From Streptomyces kanamyceticus (GTDB taxonomy: Bacteria > Actinomycetota > Actinomycetes > Streptomycetales > Streptomycetaceae), in NCBI RefSeq assembly GCF_008704495.1, contig NZ_CP023699.1, forward strand, positions 2,604,001 to 2,668,000: a stretch of DNA of 64,000 bases. Direction: 5' to 3'. The translations under genes were made by a program, and so were the position numbers. This document shows, piece after piece, positions 24,897 to 33,506 of the stretch. The notes beneath the pieces are model-generated. The model ran no database searches. It saw nothing but the letters and a program-made list of their open reading frames with translations, and was not told the DNA's origin. Position 1 is the first letter of the stretch. The number at the start of each line of letters is the position of its first letter.

Positions 24897-25022
24897 GTCC
24901 GGAAGGTAAGCGGCGCCGGATCCGGTGAACCGTTCCGCCCAACCGACCTTCCTACGATCGAGGGATTCCCCCGCAAGAGGGCCCGGCCCGCACCGGGAAG
25001 GGCTACGGCCCCGTCCGGCGGA

Positions 25023-25415
25023 TCAGGGCTGGGCGACCGCCTCCACCAGGCCCTGGACCTCCGTGCCGGGCGGCGCGAGGAGGAAGACGTTCTTGTCGAC
25101 CCGGTGCATCGCGCAGCCGAGGCCGAGGACCACGCCGCTGCTGAAGTCCAGGACGCGCTTGGCGACTTCGGTCTCCGCGCCCGTCAGGTCGAGCAGGACC
25201 GGGATCTGCGCCATCACGGTCTCCGCGACCTCACGGGCGTCCGCGAAGACGTTGACCCGCATCACCACGAAACGCCTGCGCGTCTCGGTCTCCGCGTCGG
25301 GCAGCGCGCGGTGTCCCGGCCAGGAAGGCCACTCGTTGCGGCTGCGCAGCGGTACGACCTGGGCGAGCCCTTCCCACTGTTCATCGGTGACGTCGTGGCG
25401 CTGACTACTACTCAC
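25023..25415 (-). CDS. SepF-like protein (SflA/SflB type)
   Basis: A 130-residue SepF paralogue. SepF anchors FtsZ to the membrane and aligns filaments at the septum; streptomycetes have additional SepF-like proteins. The conserved core is visible: RFVVMRVNVFADAREVAETVMAQIPVLLDL in the first half, then AKRVLDFSSGVVLGLGCAMHRVDKNVFLLAP. The N-terminal membrane-binding helix of true SepF is missing or degenerate, which points to the SepF-like group rather than SepF itself. The GTG at 25415 begins VSSSQR; the ribosome site is weak. No cell-division genes are adjacent. Confidence 0.85.
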   Translation of the reverse strand: MSSSQRHDVTDEQWEGLAQVVPLRSRNEWPSWPGHRALPDAETETRRRFVVMRVNVFADAREVAETVMAQIPVLLDLTGAETEVAKRVLDFSSGVVLGLGCAMHRVDKNVFLLAPPGTEVQGLVEAVAQP

Positions 25416-25541
25416 TGACCCACCCCGTCCTGGCTCGCACTCGTTGTCTGCACCGGGCAATTCTTACGCCAAGTCACCCGTTCAGCCCAACAGCGACACG
25501 GACGGCGCCCTCGTCAGGGGTCCCCACGAGGGTGGTTCCGG

Positions 25542-26522
25542 TCACTTCGAGAGCGCGTCCCGCACGTCGCCGAGGACCGCGCGCGCCGCGATGGGCCCGC
25601 CCGAACTGTTCCACGCCGAGCCGTCGATGACGACCACATGGCCGTTCTTCTCGGCCCTCAACTTCGTGAAGTTCGCCACCTTCTTCGCCTCGCCGTACGC
25701 CTTCTCGCCCGTCGCCCGGTCGCCGAGCGCGCCGAGGAAGAGCCAGTCGCCGTCGATGGTGGAGAGCTTCTCCAGGCTGACCGGCTCGCTGTGTCCCGCG
25801 CTCTCGCCCCGCTGGTCGGCGGGGCGCTTCAGACCGAGTGCGGCGAGTGTCGAACCCACGTGCCCCTTGCCCTTGCCGACGACCGACGGCGCGCCGTTCT
25901 GCCAGCGGACGACGCTGGTCACGGCGTTCTTGTTCGCACCGAGGCGCTTCTTGGCCGCGGCCACCTCGCCGTCGAAGTCGGTCAGCCAGCCTGCCGCGTC
26001 GGTCTTCTTGTCGAGGGCGTCGGCAGTGGCGGTGAAGGACTTCCTCCAGTCCTCGTTGAGCTTGGCGGTCATGACGGTCGGGGCGATGGCCGCCAGTTTG
26101 TCCAGGACGCGCTTGGCGCCGACCGTCTCGTCGAGCAGGATCAGATCGGGCCGCAGGGCCGCCAGCTTCTCCAGGTCGGGTTCGGCGACGCTCGCGACGG
26201 TCTCCGCGCTGCCCGCCTTGTCGGCGAGGTAGCTCGACACGCCCTGCTGGCCGCGGCCCGCCGTGGTGCCGATCGGGTGCACGCCGAGGGCGAGTGCGGC
26301 GTCCAGGGTGGGTTCGCTGAGAGTGACGACCTTCTTCGGATCCCTCGGCACCTCCACGGACTTGCCGTTGGCGTCGGTGACGGTGCGGGTGTCGGACGAC
26401 TCGGCCTTGTCCGAGGCGTCGTCCTTGTCGCCACCGCACCCCGCGAGGGCGAGGGCGAGGGTTCCGGCGAGGGCGGCCGCGGTCAATGTGGTGCGGCGGC
26501 GGCGGTGGGCGGGGCGGGGCAT
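25542..26522 (-). CDS. Iron-siderophore ABC transporter substrate-binding lipoprotein
   Basis: A 326-residue periplasmic-binding-type lipoprotein (FecB/FepB class). It has a basic N-terminus, a hydrophobic segment and a lipobox ALAGC near residue 28. The body starts with KVVTLSEPTLDAALALGVHPIGT and continues with LRPDLILLDETV, typical of Fe3+-siderophore binding proteins; VVRWQNG and NFTKLRAEKNGHVVVIDG follow. It is divergent from the two permease genes, with the esterase gene between. The start at 26522 is chosen because the sequence upstream is Arg-rich shadow. Regulation by iron is probable through the box at 28110. Confidence 0.9.
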   Translation of the reverse strand: MPRPAHRRRRTTLTAAALAGTLALALAGCGGDKDDASDKAESSDTRTVTDANGKSVEVPRDPKKVVTLSEPTLDAALALGVHPIGTTAGRGQQGVSSYLADKAGSAETVASVAEPDLEKLAALRPDLILLDETVGAKRVLDKLAAIAPTVMTAKLNEDWRKSFTATADALDKKTDAAGWLTDFDGEVAAAKKRLGANKNAVTSVVRWQNGAPSVVGKGKGHVGSTLAALGLKRPADQRGESAGHSEPVSLEKLSTIDGDWLFLGALGDRATGEKAYGEAKKVANFTKLRAEKNGHVVVIDGSAWNSSGGPIAARAVLGDVRDALSK

Positions 26523-26563
26523 GGCGGTGCGGCTCCTCGTGGGTAAGGGGTACGGAAGGGTGG

Positions 26564-28069
26564 TCAGAGGACGGCGGTCAGGCCGTCCGCGAGGCAGCCG
26601 CGCCAACAGGCGTAATCGTGACCGCCGTTGTACGTGGAGTACGTCACCGAGTGGCCGCGCACGGCCAGTTGCTCGTGAAGGGCGCTGCTGTAGCCGACCA
26701 TCGCGCCTTCGTGGAGGCCCGCGTCGAGGTGGATCCTGAGGGGCGGACGCGGCTTCTCGATGAAGCGCGAGACGAGCCAGGGGAGGTCGCCGGACGGCGC
26801 CGACTTCGGTACGCCCGGCGGCAGTCCGGGTCGCCACCACAGCGAGGCGGACTGGGCGAGGACGGCGCCGAACCGCTCGGGCCGCAGCAGCCCCGCGTAC
26901 AGCGCGGTGAGACCGCCGAGGCTCTGGCCCGCCACGACGGTGCGCGCCGGGTCGGTGGTGAGGGGCCAGCGCCCGGCCGCCCACGGCAGCAACTCGTCGG
27001 CGAGGAAGTGGACATAGGTGTCGCGGGCGGTGAGGTCGTACCAGCGGGTGTGGAGGTCGACGGCGTCCGGGGCGAGCACGGCCAGGGGCGGTACGGCGCC
27101 GTCGGCGATCAGGGCGTCCAGCGTGTCCTGGAAGGCGAGTTGACCGAACCACACGTCGCCGTCGCACAGGACCACGGTGGGCGTGCCGGGGCGCGGTCCG
27201 CCCGGTGGCAGGTACGCCCACACGTCCCGTTCGGCGCCGAGCGCGCCCGCGGGCAGCCGGTGCCGTTCGACCCGGCCGCGCGCGACCGAGGCACGGCGCT
27301 CCGCCCACGGCTGCGCGGGCGCTTCGGGCAGCGCGAAGACGGAGCTGTCGGGCTGACCCCAACGACTGGGCAGGCGTTGCGAGTTGAGCGGGTCATGGGA
27401 GGCGTACACCGAGAGCGAGCGGAGCCTGCGCTGCAGGAGTGCGGGGTCGGCAGGGGGTTCGCCAGGGGAGATGTCGGCCGCCATGCGGTACGCGGCACGG
27501 TGGTCGGCGCGCAGCCGGTAGGTGAGGTGCCAGACGTCCGTGCCGGGCACGTGGCTCAGCAGGGCGTCGGCGAGGTGTTCGCGGTCGACGACGCGATTGA
27601 CGAGCAGCAACACCTGCCGCGTGGCGCGGTGCCCTCGCCAGAGGAAGGTGACGGCGCGGTGGGTGAGTTCACCGTCGGCAGGGTCGCCGCCGTCGGTGCG
27701 GTCGCCGGGACCGGGGCCCGTGCCAGTGCCCGTACCGAGGCCGGGATCGCGGCCGACGCCAGCACCGATGCCGACGCCAACGCCAGCACCGGAGGCCCCT
27801 TCCGCCCTGCCGGGCCCATCAGCGCCATCGACCCCATCAGCCCCGTCGACGTACTCGACGTACTCGACCAGCGGCGTCCCCCGCCGCTCGATCTCCGACC
27901 AGAACTCCTCGACGAGGGCGGCCCGTTCATGGGCATCCGCGCCCGCGACACCGCGGGCCAGGCGTTCGACGCGTGGGCTTCTGACTCGGGTGGCCTCCAC
28001 AGCACCCCTGGCCGCCGACGGCGGCGCGGTGGCGCTCACCACCCCCTTGATGTCCGGTCCGGCGTGCAT
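26564..28069 (-). CDS. Enterochelin-esterase-like alpha/beta hydrolase (siderophore esterase)
   Basis: A 501-residue Fes-type esterase that would hydrolyse a ferric siderophore in the cytoplasm to release iron. The C-terminal esterase_D domain has the nucleophile elbow GQSLGGLTALYAG and the His region GGHDYACWRG at the very end. The N-terminal Fes-like domain includes VTFLWRGHRATRQVLLLVN. Between residue 80 and 115 is a Gly/Asp/Val low-complexity insert (GVGVGIGAGVG type) from short repeats. The ATG at 28069 follows GGAGAAGG at 8 nt; starts at 28105 or 28108 would have no ribosome site. It shares the iron-box promoter region with the permeases. Confidence 0.87.
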   Translation of the reverse strand: MHAGPDIKGVVSATAPPSAARGAVEATRVRSPRVERLARGVAGADAHERAALVEEFWSEIERRGTPLVEYVEYVDGADGVDGADGPGRAEGASGAGVGVGIGAGVGRDPGLGTGTGTGPGPGDRTDGGDPADGELTHRAVTFLWRGHRATRQVLLLVNRVVDREHLADALLSHVPGTDVWHLTYRLRADHRAAYRMAADISPGEPPADPALLQRRLRSLSVYASHDPLNSQRLPSRWGQPDSSVFALPEAPAQPWAERRASVARGRVERHRLPAGALGAERDVWAYLPPGGPRPGTPTVVLCDGDVWFGQLAFQDTLDALIADGAVPPLAVLAPDAVDLHTRWYDLTARDTYVHFLADELLPWAAGRWPLTTDPARTVVAGQSLGGLTALYAGLLRPERFGAVLAQSASLWWRPGLPPGVPKSAPSGDLPWLVSRFIEKPRPPLRIHLDAGLHEGAMVGYSSALHEQLAVRGHSVTYSTYNGGHDYACWRGCLADGLTAVL

Positions 28070-28109
28070 GACCACCGCCTTCTCCGATCCGAGAGGTGAC
28101 AACATCAAC

Positions 28110-28128
28110 TTAGCTTAGCCTAAGCTAA
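28110..28128. promoter_or_regulatory. DmdR/IdeR (DtxR-type) iron box
   Basis: The 19-bp sequence TTAGCTTAGCCTAAGCTAA is palindromic apart from its central base and matches the DtxR-family consensus TTAGGTTAGGCTAACCTAA at 16 of 19 positions. It sits between the divergent esterase and permease genes, ending 5 bp before the permease ATG at 28134, so Fe2+-loaded DmdR would block both. Confidence 0.92.
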
Positions 28129-28133
28129 CCTAC

Positions 28134-29144
28134 ATGCTCGTCGACCGTCCCCCCTCACGCCGCGGCCTCGCCACAGGACTGCTCGTCGGCCTCGCCCTGC
28201 TGGTCGTCGCCGGCGCCGCGAGCCTCGCCGTCGGCACCCAGCGGATCCCGCTCGACCAGGTGTGGGACGCGCTGTTCCACCCGACCGGCAGCGAGTACGA
28301 CGGGATCGTGCGCCAACTGCGGCTCCCCCGCACCCTGATCGGCATCGCCGCGGGCGCCGCGCTCGGCCTCGCCGGGGCCCTGATGCAGACGCTGACCCGC
28401 AACCCGCTCGCCGACCCCGGACTGCTCGGCGTGAACGCGGGCGCGTCCGCCGCCGTCGTCACCGCGATCGGCGTCCTCGGCATCGGCTCCTTCACCGGCT
28501 ACCTCTGGTTCGCGCTCGGCGGCGCCGCGCTCGCCGCCGTCCTGGTCAACGCGCTCGGCGGCAGCCGCTCCGCCACGCCCGTACGCCTCGCCCTGGCGGG
28601 TACCGCGGTCAACGCCGCCCTGTTCGGCTACGTCAACGGCCTCCAACTCGCCGACCCGGAAACCCTCGACACCATGCGGTACTGGTCCGTCGGCACCCTC
28701 GCGGGCCGCGACCCCGACCTGCTCGTCGCCGTCCTGCCGCTGCTCGCCGCGGGCGCCCTCCTCGCCCTCGCGCTCGCCAGGCCGCTCGGCGCGCTCGCCC
28801 TCGGCGACGACGCGGCACGGGCACTCGGCGCGCACGTCGGCCGCACCCGGGTCCTGTCCATCGTCGCGATCACGCTGCTGTGCGGCGGCGCGACGGCGGT
28901 CTGCGGCCCGATCGGCTTCGTCGGCCTGATGGTCCCGCACGCCGTACGCGCGTTCGGCGGCACGGAGCCGCGGCGGCTCTTCCCACTCAGCGCCCTGTAC
29001 GCCCCGGTCCTGATGCTCGGCTCCGACGTCATCGGGCGGATCCTCGTACCCCCCTCCGAGATCGAGGTGGGCATCGTCACCACGTTCGTGGGCGGCCTGC
29101 TCTTCATCCACCTGGTGCGGCAGCGGAAGGCGGTCCAGCTGTGA
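28134..29144 (+). CDS. FecCD-family iron-siderophore permease (first)
   Basis: A 336-residue inner-membrane permease with about nine to ten hydrophobic helices (BtuC/FecC fold). The family stretches are clear: RLPRTLIGIAAGAALGLAGALMQ, RNPLADPGLLGVNAGASAAVV, PIGFVGLMVPHAVRAFGG and EVGIVTTFVGGLLFIHL at the C-terminus. The ATG at 28134 follows the iron box by only 5 bp and has no ribosome site, so the mRNA may be leaderless or nearly so. The stop overlaps the next permease gene (GTGA). A cognate ATPase gene is absent. Confidence 0.93.
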   Translation: MLVDRPPSRRGLATGLLVGLALLVVAGAASLAVGTQRIPLDQVWDALFHPTGSEYDGIVRQLRLPRTLIGIAAGAALGLAGALMQTLTRNPLADPGLLGVNAGASAAVVTAIGVLGIGSFTGYLWFALGGAALAAVLVNALGGSRSATPVRLALAGTAVNAALFGYVNGLQLADPETLDTMRYWSVGTLAGRDPDLLVAVLPLLAAGALLALALARPLGALALGDDAARALGAHVGRTRVLSIVAITLLCGGATAVCGPIGFVGLMVPHAVRAFGGTEPRRLFPLSALYAPVLMLGSDVIGRILVPPSEIEVGIVTTFVGGLLFIHLVRQRKAVQL

Positions 29145-30172
29145 GCCGACGGCACTTCAGGGCGGGCGGGCTCTCGCTGCGCGTCGCGCCCCGCGCGCTC
29201 CTCACCGGTCTGGTCCTGCTGCTCGTCGCCGCCACCGTGACCGTGTTCGCGATCGGCACCGGACGGTACGAACTCAGCCCCGCCGAGGTGCTGCGCACCC
29301 TCGCCGGTGAAGGCCCTCCCGGCGCGGAGTTCATCGTCGTCGACCTGCGGCTGCCGCGCGCCCTCGACGGTCTGCTCGTGGGCTGCGCGATGGGCATGGC
29401 GGGCGCGGTCTTCCAGTCCCTCTCGCGCAATCCGCTGGGCAGCCCGGACATCATCGGCTTCGGCAGCGGCGCGTCCGTGGGGGCGCTCGTCGCGATCATC
29501 GTGCTCGACGCGGGCGCTCCGCAGACGGCGTTCGGCGCGGTCTGCGGCGGCTTCGCGACCGCCGCGGCGGTCTATCTGCTCGCGTGGAAGCGCGGGGTGC
29601 ACGGGCACCGCCTGGTGCTCGTGGGCATCGGCGCGTCGGCGGTCATCGGCTCCGTGACGAGCTTCCTCTACGTACGCGCGGACATCGGCAAGGCGGCGCA
29701 GGCCGCGACCTGGATGATCGGCTCGCTCAACGGCCGCGGCTGGAGCGACGTGTGGATCGCGGCGGCGGGGCTCGCCGCCCTGACCCCCGTCATCCTCGTG
29801 TACGGGCGCAGGCTCACGCTCCTGGAGATGGGCGACGACACGGCGGCCGGACTCGGCGTACCTCCCGAGCGCACCCGCCTCGTGCTGCTCGCCGCGGGCA
29901 CCGGCCTGACCGCGATGGCGGTCGCGGCCGCGGGCCCCATCCCCTTCGTCGCACTCGCCGCGCCGCAACTGGCCCGCCGGGTGACCCGCGCCCCCGGCCC
30001 GAACGTCCTGCCCGCCGCGCTGATGGGCGCGGCCCTGGTGACCTGCGCGGACTGGACGACCCAACGCATCTCGGACTCGACGATCCTGCCGGTAGGGGTG
30101 GTGACGGGGGTAGCGGGCGGCCTCTACCTGGCGTGGCTGCTGATACGGGAGAGACGGGCGGGGCGGGTGTGA
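29141..30172 (+). CDS. FecCD-family iron-siderophore permease (second)
   Basis: A 343-residue membrane permease, partner of the first to make the heterodimeric channel. It shows RLPRALDGLLVGCAMGMAGAVFQ, RNPLGSPDIIGFGSGASVGALV, GPIPFVALAAPQLARR and ILPVGVVTGVAGGLYLAWLL. The GTG at 29141 overlaps the upstream stop by 4 bp. The protein ends 90 bp before the convergent tsaD gene. With the binding lipoprotein at 25542 this completes a FecBCD set lacking only the ATPase. Confidence 0.93.
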   Translation: MSRRHFRAGGLSLRVAPRALLTGLVLLLVAATVTVFAIGTGRYELSPAEVLRTLAGEGPPGAEFIVVDLRLPRALDGLLVGCAMGMAGAVFQSLSRNPLGSPDIIGFGSGASVGALVAIIVLDAGAPQTAFGAVCGGFATAAAVYLLAWKRGVHGHRLVLVGIGASAVIGSVTSFLYVRADIGKAAQAATWMIGSLNGRGWSDVWIAAAGLAALTPVILVYGRRLTLLEMGDDTAAGLGVPPERTRLVLLAAGTGLTAMAVAAAGPIPFVALAAPQLARRVTRAPGPNVLPAALMGAALVTCADWTTQRISDSTILPVGVVTGVAGGLYLAWLLIRERRAGRV

Positions 30173-30194
30173 GGGCCCCGCAAGGGGCAGCCCC

Positions 30195-30225
30195 GTAAGG
30201 GGCGCGGGGAACTGCGCGAGCAACC
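30195..30225 (+). repeat. Dispersed 31-bp repeat, copy 1
   Basis: GTAAGGGGCGCGGGGAACTG followed by CGCGAGCAACC; identical to 37497-37527. It lies between convergent fecD-type and tsaD genes, where GCCCC-GTAA-GGGGC forms a short hairpin. Confidence 0.85.
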
Positions 30226-30262
30226 ACGACGCACCCGCGGCGGACCACCGGCAATAGCCCCC

Positions 30263-31318
30263 TTACCCGCCAACCGCCGCCCTCGGCGCAAGCGCGGCGA
30301 ACTCCAGCGGCGCCGAGGGATCGATCGACACGTCCAGCGGCGCGGCCCCCGCCCCCGCCCGCACCAGCAGATCCCCCACCGCCGCGATCATCGCGCCGTT
30401 GTCCGTGCACAGCCGCAGCGGCGGCACCCGCAATTCGATGCCCGCCGCCCCGCAGCGCTCCTCGGCGAGCGAGCGAACGCGCGAGTTCGCCGCGACGCCG
30501 CCGACCACGACCAGCGTGCCCACGCCGTGCGCGCGACAGGCCGCGACCGCCTTCCGGGTGAGCACGTCGGCGACGGCCTCCTGGAGCGCCGCCGCGCCGT
30601 CGGCGACCGGCAGCGCGCGCCCCGCGTGGCCCTCGGCCCAGCGCGCTGCGGCCGTCTTCAGGCCGGAGAAGGAGAAGTCGTACGGGGCGTCGCGCGGTCC
30701 TGTGAGCGGGCGCGGGAAGGCCACCGCCGCGGGGTCGCCGTCCCTGGCCGCCCGGTCGATGGCGGGGCCGCCGGGGTAGGGCAGTCCGAAGACGCGGGCG
30801 ACCTTGTCGAAGCACTCGCCCGCCGCGTCGTCCAGGGTGTCGCCGAGGTGGACGATCGGGTCGCGCGCGAGGTCGCGTACGAGAAGGAGCGAGGTGTGGC
30901 CGCCGGAGACGATCAGGACCACGCAGGGGTCGGGCAGCGGACCGTGCTCCAGGGTGTCGGCGGCGACGTGGCCCGCGAGGTGGTGCACGCCGTGCAGCGG
31001 CACGTCCAGGGCGTACGCGAGGCTCTTCGCGCCCGCGAGGCCGACCTGGAGGGCGCCGGAGAGCCCGGGTCCCGTGGTCACCGCGACCGCGCCGATGTCG
31101 GACATCCGCAGGCCCGCGTCGTCCAGGGCGCGGCGGACCACCGGGGTGAGCGCGTGGACGTGGGCGCGGGCGGCGATCTCCGGGACGACGCCGCCGTAGC
31201 GGGCGTGTTCGTCCATGCTCGACGCGACGGCGTGGCCCAGGAGCCGCCCGTCGCGGACGAGTCCCGCGCCCGTCTCGTCGCAGGACGACTCGATGCCGAG
31301 CACCACCACAGAGCCCAT
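30263..31318 (-). CDS. tsaD: tRNA N6-threonylcarbamoyladenosine synthase subunit TsaD
   Basis: Transfers the threonylcarbamoyl group to A37 of ANN-decoding tRNAs, with TsaB and TsaE encoded elsewhere. The 351-residue protein has the ASKHA fold. Typical motifs are [14 protein letters not shown] at the N-terminus, the metal-binding HHLAGH near residue 115, [12 protein letters not shown] near 140, and [12 protein letters not shown] near 270. The ATG at 31318 opens the conserved [15 protein letters not shown]. It is alone on the minus strand, divergent from cobL across the Nur-like box, and convergent with the iron permease genes. Confidence 0.95.
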   Translation of the reverse strand: MGSVVVLGIESSCDETGAGLVRDGRLLGHAVASSMDEHARYGGVVPEIAARAHVHALTPVVRRALDDAGLRMSDIGAVAVTTGPGLSGALQVGLAGAKSLAYALDVPLHGVHHLAGHVAADTLEHGPLPDPCVVLIVSGGHTSLLLVRDLARDPIVHLGDTLDDAAGECFDKVARVFGLPYPGGPAIDRAARDGDPAAVAFPRPLTGPRDAPYDFSFSGLKTAAARWAEGHAGRALPVADGAAALQEAVADVLTRKAVAACRAHGVGTLVVVGGVAANSRVRSLAEERCGAAGIELRVPPLRLCTDNGAMIAAVGDLLVRAGAGAAPLDVSIDPSAPLEFAALAPRAAVGG

Positions 31319-31369
31319 CGCGGATTGGCCTTTCTGCCCAGGAGCCCCCGCGGGACGACCCGCACGGGC

Positions 31370-31392
31370 TTATTGCAAGTTATGTGCAATAA
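31370..31392. promoter_or_regulatory. Nur-box-like palindrome between tsaD and cobL
   Basis: TTATTGCA and TGCAATAA are perfect 8-bp arms with a 7-nt spacer. Read as half-sites it is TTGCAA-N5-GTGCAA, close to the Streptomyces Nur (nickel-responsive Fur-family) consensus TTGCAA-N5-TTGCAA. It lies 91 bp before the cobL start and 52 bp before the tsaD start. Confidence 0.55.
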
Positions 31393-31482
31393 GGGTACGC
31401 CGCCTGGTCACCAGTAGAGTGCGGCTGCGCAGCCCCCTCCCGAGCAGCCCCCTCCCGAAGACCGATTCCGAGGTACCCGCAC

Positions 31483-32739
31483 GTGACCCCCGCACCACCG
31501 GCCTCCCCCTCCGGCATACCCGTCGCCGTCGTCGGGATCGGGGCCGAAGGATGGACCGGGCTCCCCGCCGCGTCGCGCGCGGCCCTCGCCGCCGCCGACG
31601 TCCTGATCGGCGGCCCGCGCCAGCTCGACCTGCTGCCCGTCGCCGACTGTCCCGGCGAACGCGTCGCCTGGCCGTCGCCGCTGCGGCCCGCCGTGCCGGG
31701 ACTGCTCGCCGCCCACGCGGGACGCCGCGTCGCGGTCCTCGCCAGCGGCGACCCGATGTTCTACGGCATCGGGCGCGCCCTGACCGAGGTGCTCGGCCCC
31801 GACGCGCTGCGCGTCCTGCCGCACCCCTCCGCCGTCTCCCTCGCCTGCGCGCGCCTGGGCTGGCCCGTCGAGGACACCGAGGCCGTCACGCTCGTCGGCC
31901 GCCCGGCCGCCCGGCTCGCCGCCGCGCTGCACGACGGGCGCCGCCTCCTCGTGCTGAGCGCGAACGCGGCGACCCCCGGCGAGATCGCCGCCCTGCTGAC
32001 CGAGCGCGGCTTCGGCCCGAGCGGGCTCCGCGTACTCGAACAGCTCGGTTCCGAGCGGGAGTTGACGTACGAAGGCGTCGCCGACGCCTGGGAGCACGCG
32101 CCCGGCGACGCGCTGAACGTCGTCGCGGTCGAGTGCCGCCGCTCCCCCGGCGCGCTGCGGCTCGGCGCCGTGCCGGGACTGCCCGACGCGGCGTACGACA
32201 GCGACGGCCAGCTCACCAAGCGGCACGTGCGCGCCGCCACCCTCGCGGCCCTCGCGCCCGCGCCCGGCGAACTCCTGTGGGACGTGGGCGGCGGCTCCGG
32301 TTCGATCGCCGTGGAGTGGATGCGGGCGCACCCCTCGTGCCGCGCCTGCACCGTCGAGAAGAACCCCGTACGGGCCGAGCGGATCACCCGCAACGCCGAC
32401 CGGCTCGGCGTGCCGGGACTGCGCGTCGTCACCGGCGCCGCACCCGCTGCCCTTGCCGAACTCCCCACGCCCGACGCCGTGTTCATCGGCGGCGGCCTGA
32501 CCGCGCCCGGCCTGCTCGACGCGTGCTGGGCCGCACTCCCCGTGGGCGGGCGGCTCGTCGCCAACACCGTCACGCTGGAGTCCGAGGCCCTGCTCGCCGA
32601 CCGGTACCGACGGCACGGCGGCGACCTCGTGCGCCTCGCGGTCGCACAGGCCGTCCCTGTCGGCGGCTTCACCGGATGGCGGCAGGCCATGCCGGTCACC
32701 CAGTGGTCCGTCACCAAGTCTGGAGATCAAGAACGATGA
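31483..32739 (+). CDS. cobL: Precorrin-6Y C5,15-methyltransferase (decarboxylating), CobL
   Basis: Bifunctional enzyme of corrin-ring synthesis: it methylates C5 and C15 and decarboxylates the C12 acetate. The 418-residue protein joins a CbiE-type half (VVGIGAEGWTGL, LASGDPMFYGIG) to a CbiT-type half (KRHVRAATLAALAP, WDVGGGSGSIAVEWMR, DAVFIGGGL). The length is normal for fused CobL. It starts at GTG 31483 and is coupled to cobM by ATGA. A Nur-box-like palindrome lies upstream. Confidence 0.94.
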   Translation: MTPAPPASPSGIPVAVVGIGAEGWTGLPAASRAALAAADVLIGGPRQLDLLPVADCPGERVAWPSPLRPAVPGLLAAHAGRRVAVLASGDPMFYGIGRALTEVLGPDALRVLPHPSAVSLACARLGWPVEDTEAVTLVGRPAARLAAALHDGRRLLVLSANAATPGEIAALLTERGFGPSGLRVLEQLGSERELTYEGVADAWEHAPGDALNVVAVECRRSPGALRLGAVPGLPDAAYDSDGQLTKRHVRAATLAALAPAPGELLWDVGGGSGSIAVEWMRAHPSCRACTVEKNPVRAERITRNADRLGVPGLRVVTGAAPAALAELPTPDAVFIGGGLTAPGLLDACWAALPVGGRLVANTVTLESEALLADRYRRHGGDLVRLAVAQAVPVGGFTGWRQAMPVTQWSVTKSGDQER

Positions 32740-33485
32740 CCGTGTACTTCATCGGCGCGGGACCCGGCGCCGCCGACCTGATCACGGTGCGCGGCGCCCG
32801 CACGCTCGCCGCCTGCCAGGTCTGCCTGTACGCGGGCAGCCTGGTGCCGGTCGAGCTCCTCGACGAATGCCCGGACAGGGCACGCCTGGTGGACACCGCG
32901 CGGCTCAACCTCGATGAGATCACCGGGGAGTTGGTGCGGGCCCACGAGCAGGGGCTCGACGTGGCGCGGCTGCACTCCGGCGATCCTTCCGTGTTCAGCG
33001 CGGTCGCCGAGCAGATGCGGCGCCTCGACGCGGCGGGCGTGCCGTACGAAGTGGTGCCCGGTGTACCGGCGTTCGCCGCGGCGGCGGCCGCGCTCAAGCG
33101 GGAGCTGACCGTGCCCACGGTCGGGCAGACGGTGATCCTCACGCGGATCGCGCAGCGGGCCACGGCGATGCCGGAGGGCGAGGACCTCGCCACTCTGGGG
33201 CGGAGCGGGGCACTGCTCGTCCTCCACCTCGCCGCGGGGTACGTCGACCGCGTGGTCGAGGAGCTGCTTCCGCATTACGGGGCGGAGTGCCCTGTCGCCG
33301 TGGTCGCTCTGGCCAGTCGGCCGGACGAGGTGATTCTGCGCGGGGCCCTCGGCGACATCGCGGAGCAGGTGAAGGCCGCCGGGATCGTACGGACCGCCGT
33401 CATCATGGTCGGCCGCACGCTGGGCGCGGAGCAGTTCCGGGACAGTCACCTGTACTCCGCCGACAGGGACCGGCACGTCTGCTGA
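32736..33485 (+). CDS. cobM: Precorrin-4 C11-methyltransferase CobM
   Basis: SAM-dependent methylation of precorrin-4 at C11. The 249-residue protein belongs to the tetrapyrrole methylase family, with VYFIGAGPGAADLITVRG at the N-terminus, LHSGDPSVFSAVAEQM near residue 80, VVPGVPAFAAAAAAL near 105 and TVPTVGQTVILTR near 125, all diagnostic of CobM/CbiF. Its ATG overlaps the cobL stop by 4 bp. The next cobalamin gene on the map, cbiD, is on the other strand after a three-gene interruption. Confidence 0.95.
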   Translation: MTVYFIGAGPGAADLITVRGARTLAACQVCLYAGSLVPVELLDECPDRARLVDTARLNLDEITGELVRAHEQGLDVARLHSGDPSVFSAVAEQMRRLDAAGVPYEVVPGVPAFAAAAAALKRELTVPTVGQTVILTRIAQRATAMPEGEDLATLGRSGALLVLHLAAGYVDRVVEELLPHYGAECPVAVVALASRPDEVILRGALGDIAEQVKAAGIVRTAVIMVGRTLGAEQFRDSHLYSADRDRHVC

Positions 33486-33506
33486 GCTGACGCGGGTTGC
33501 GTGCGG

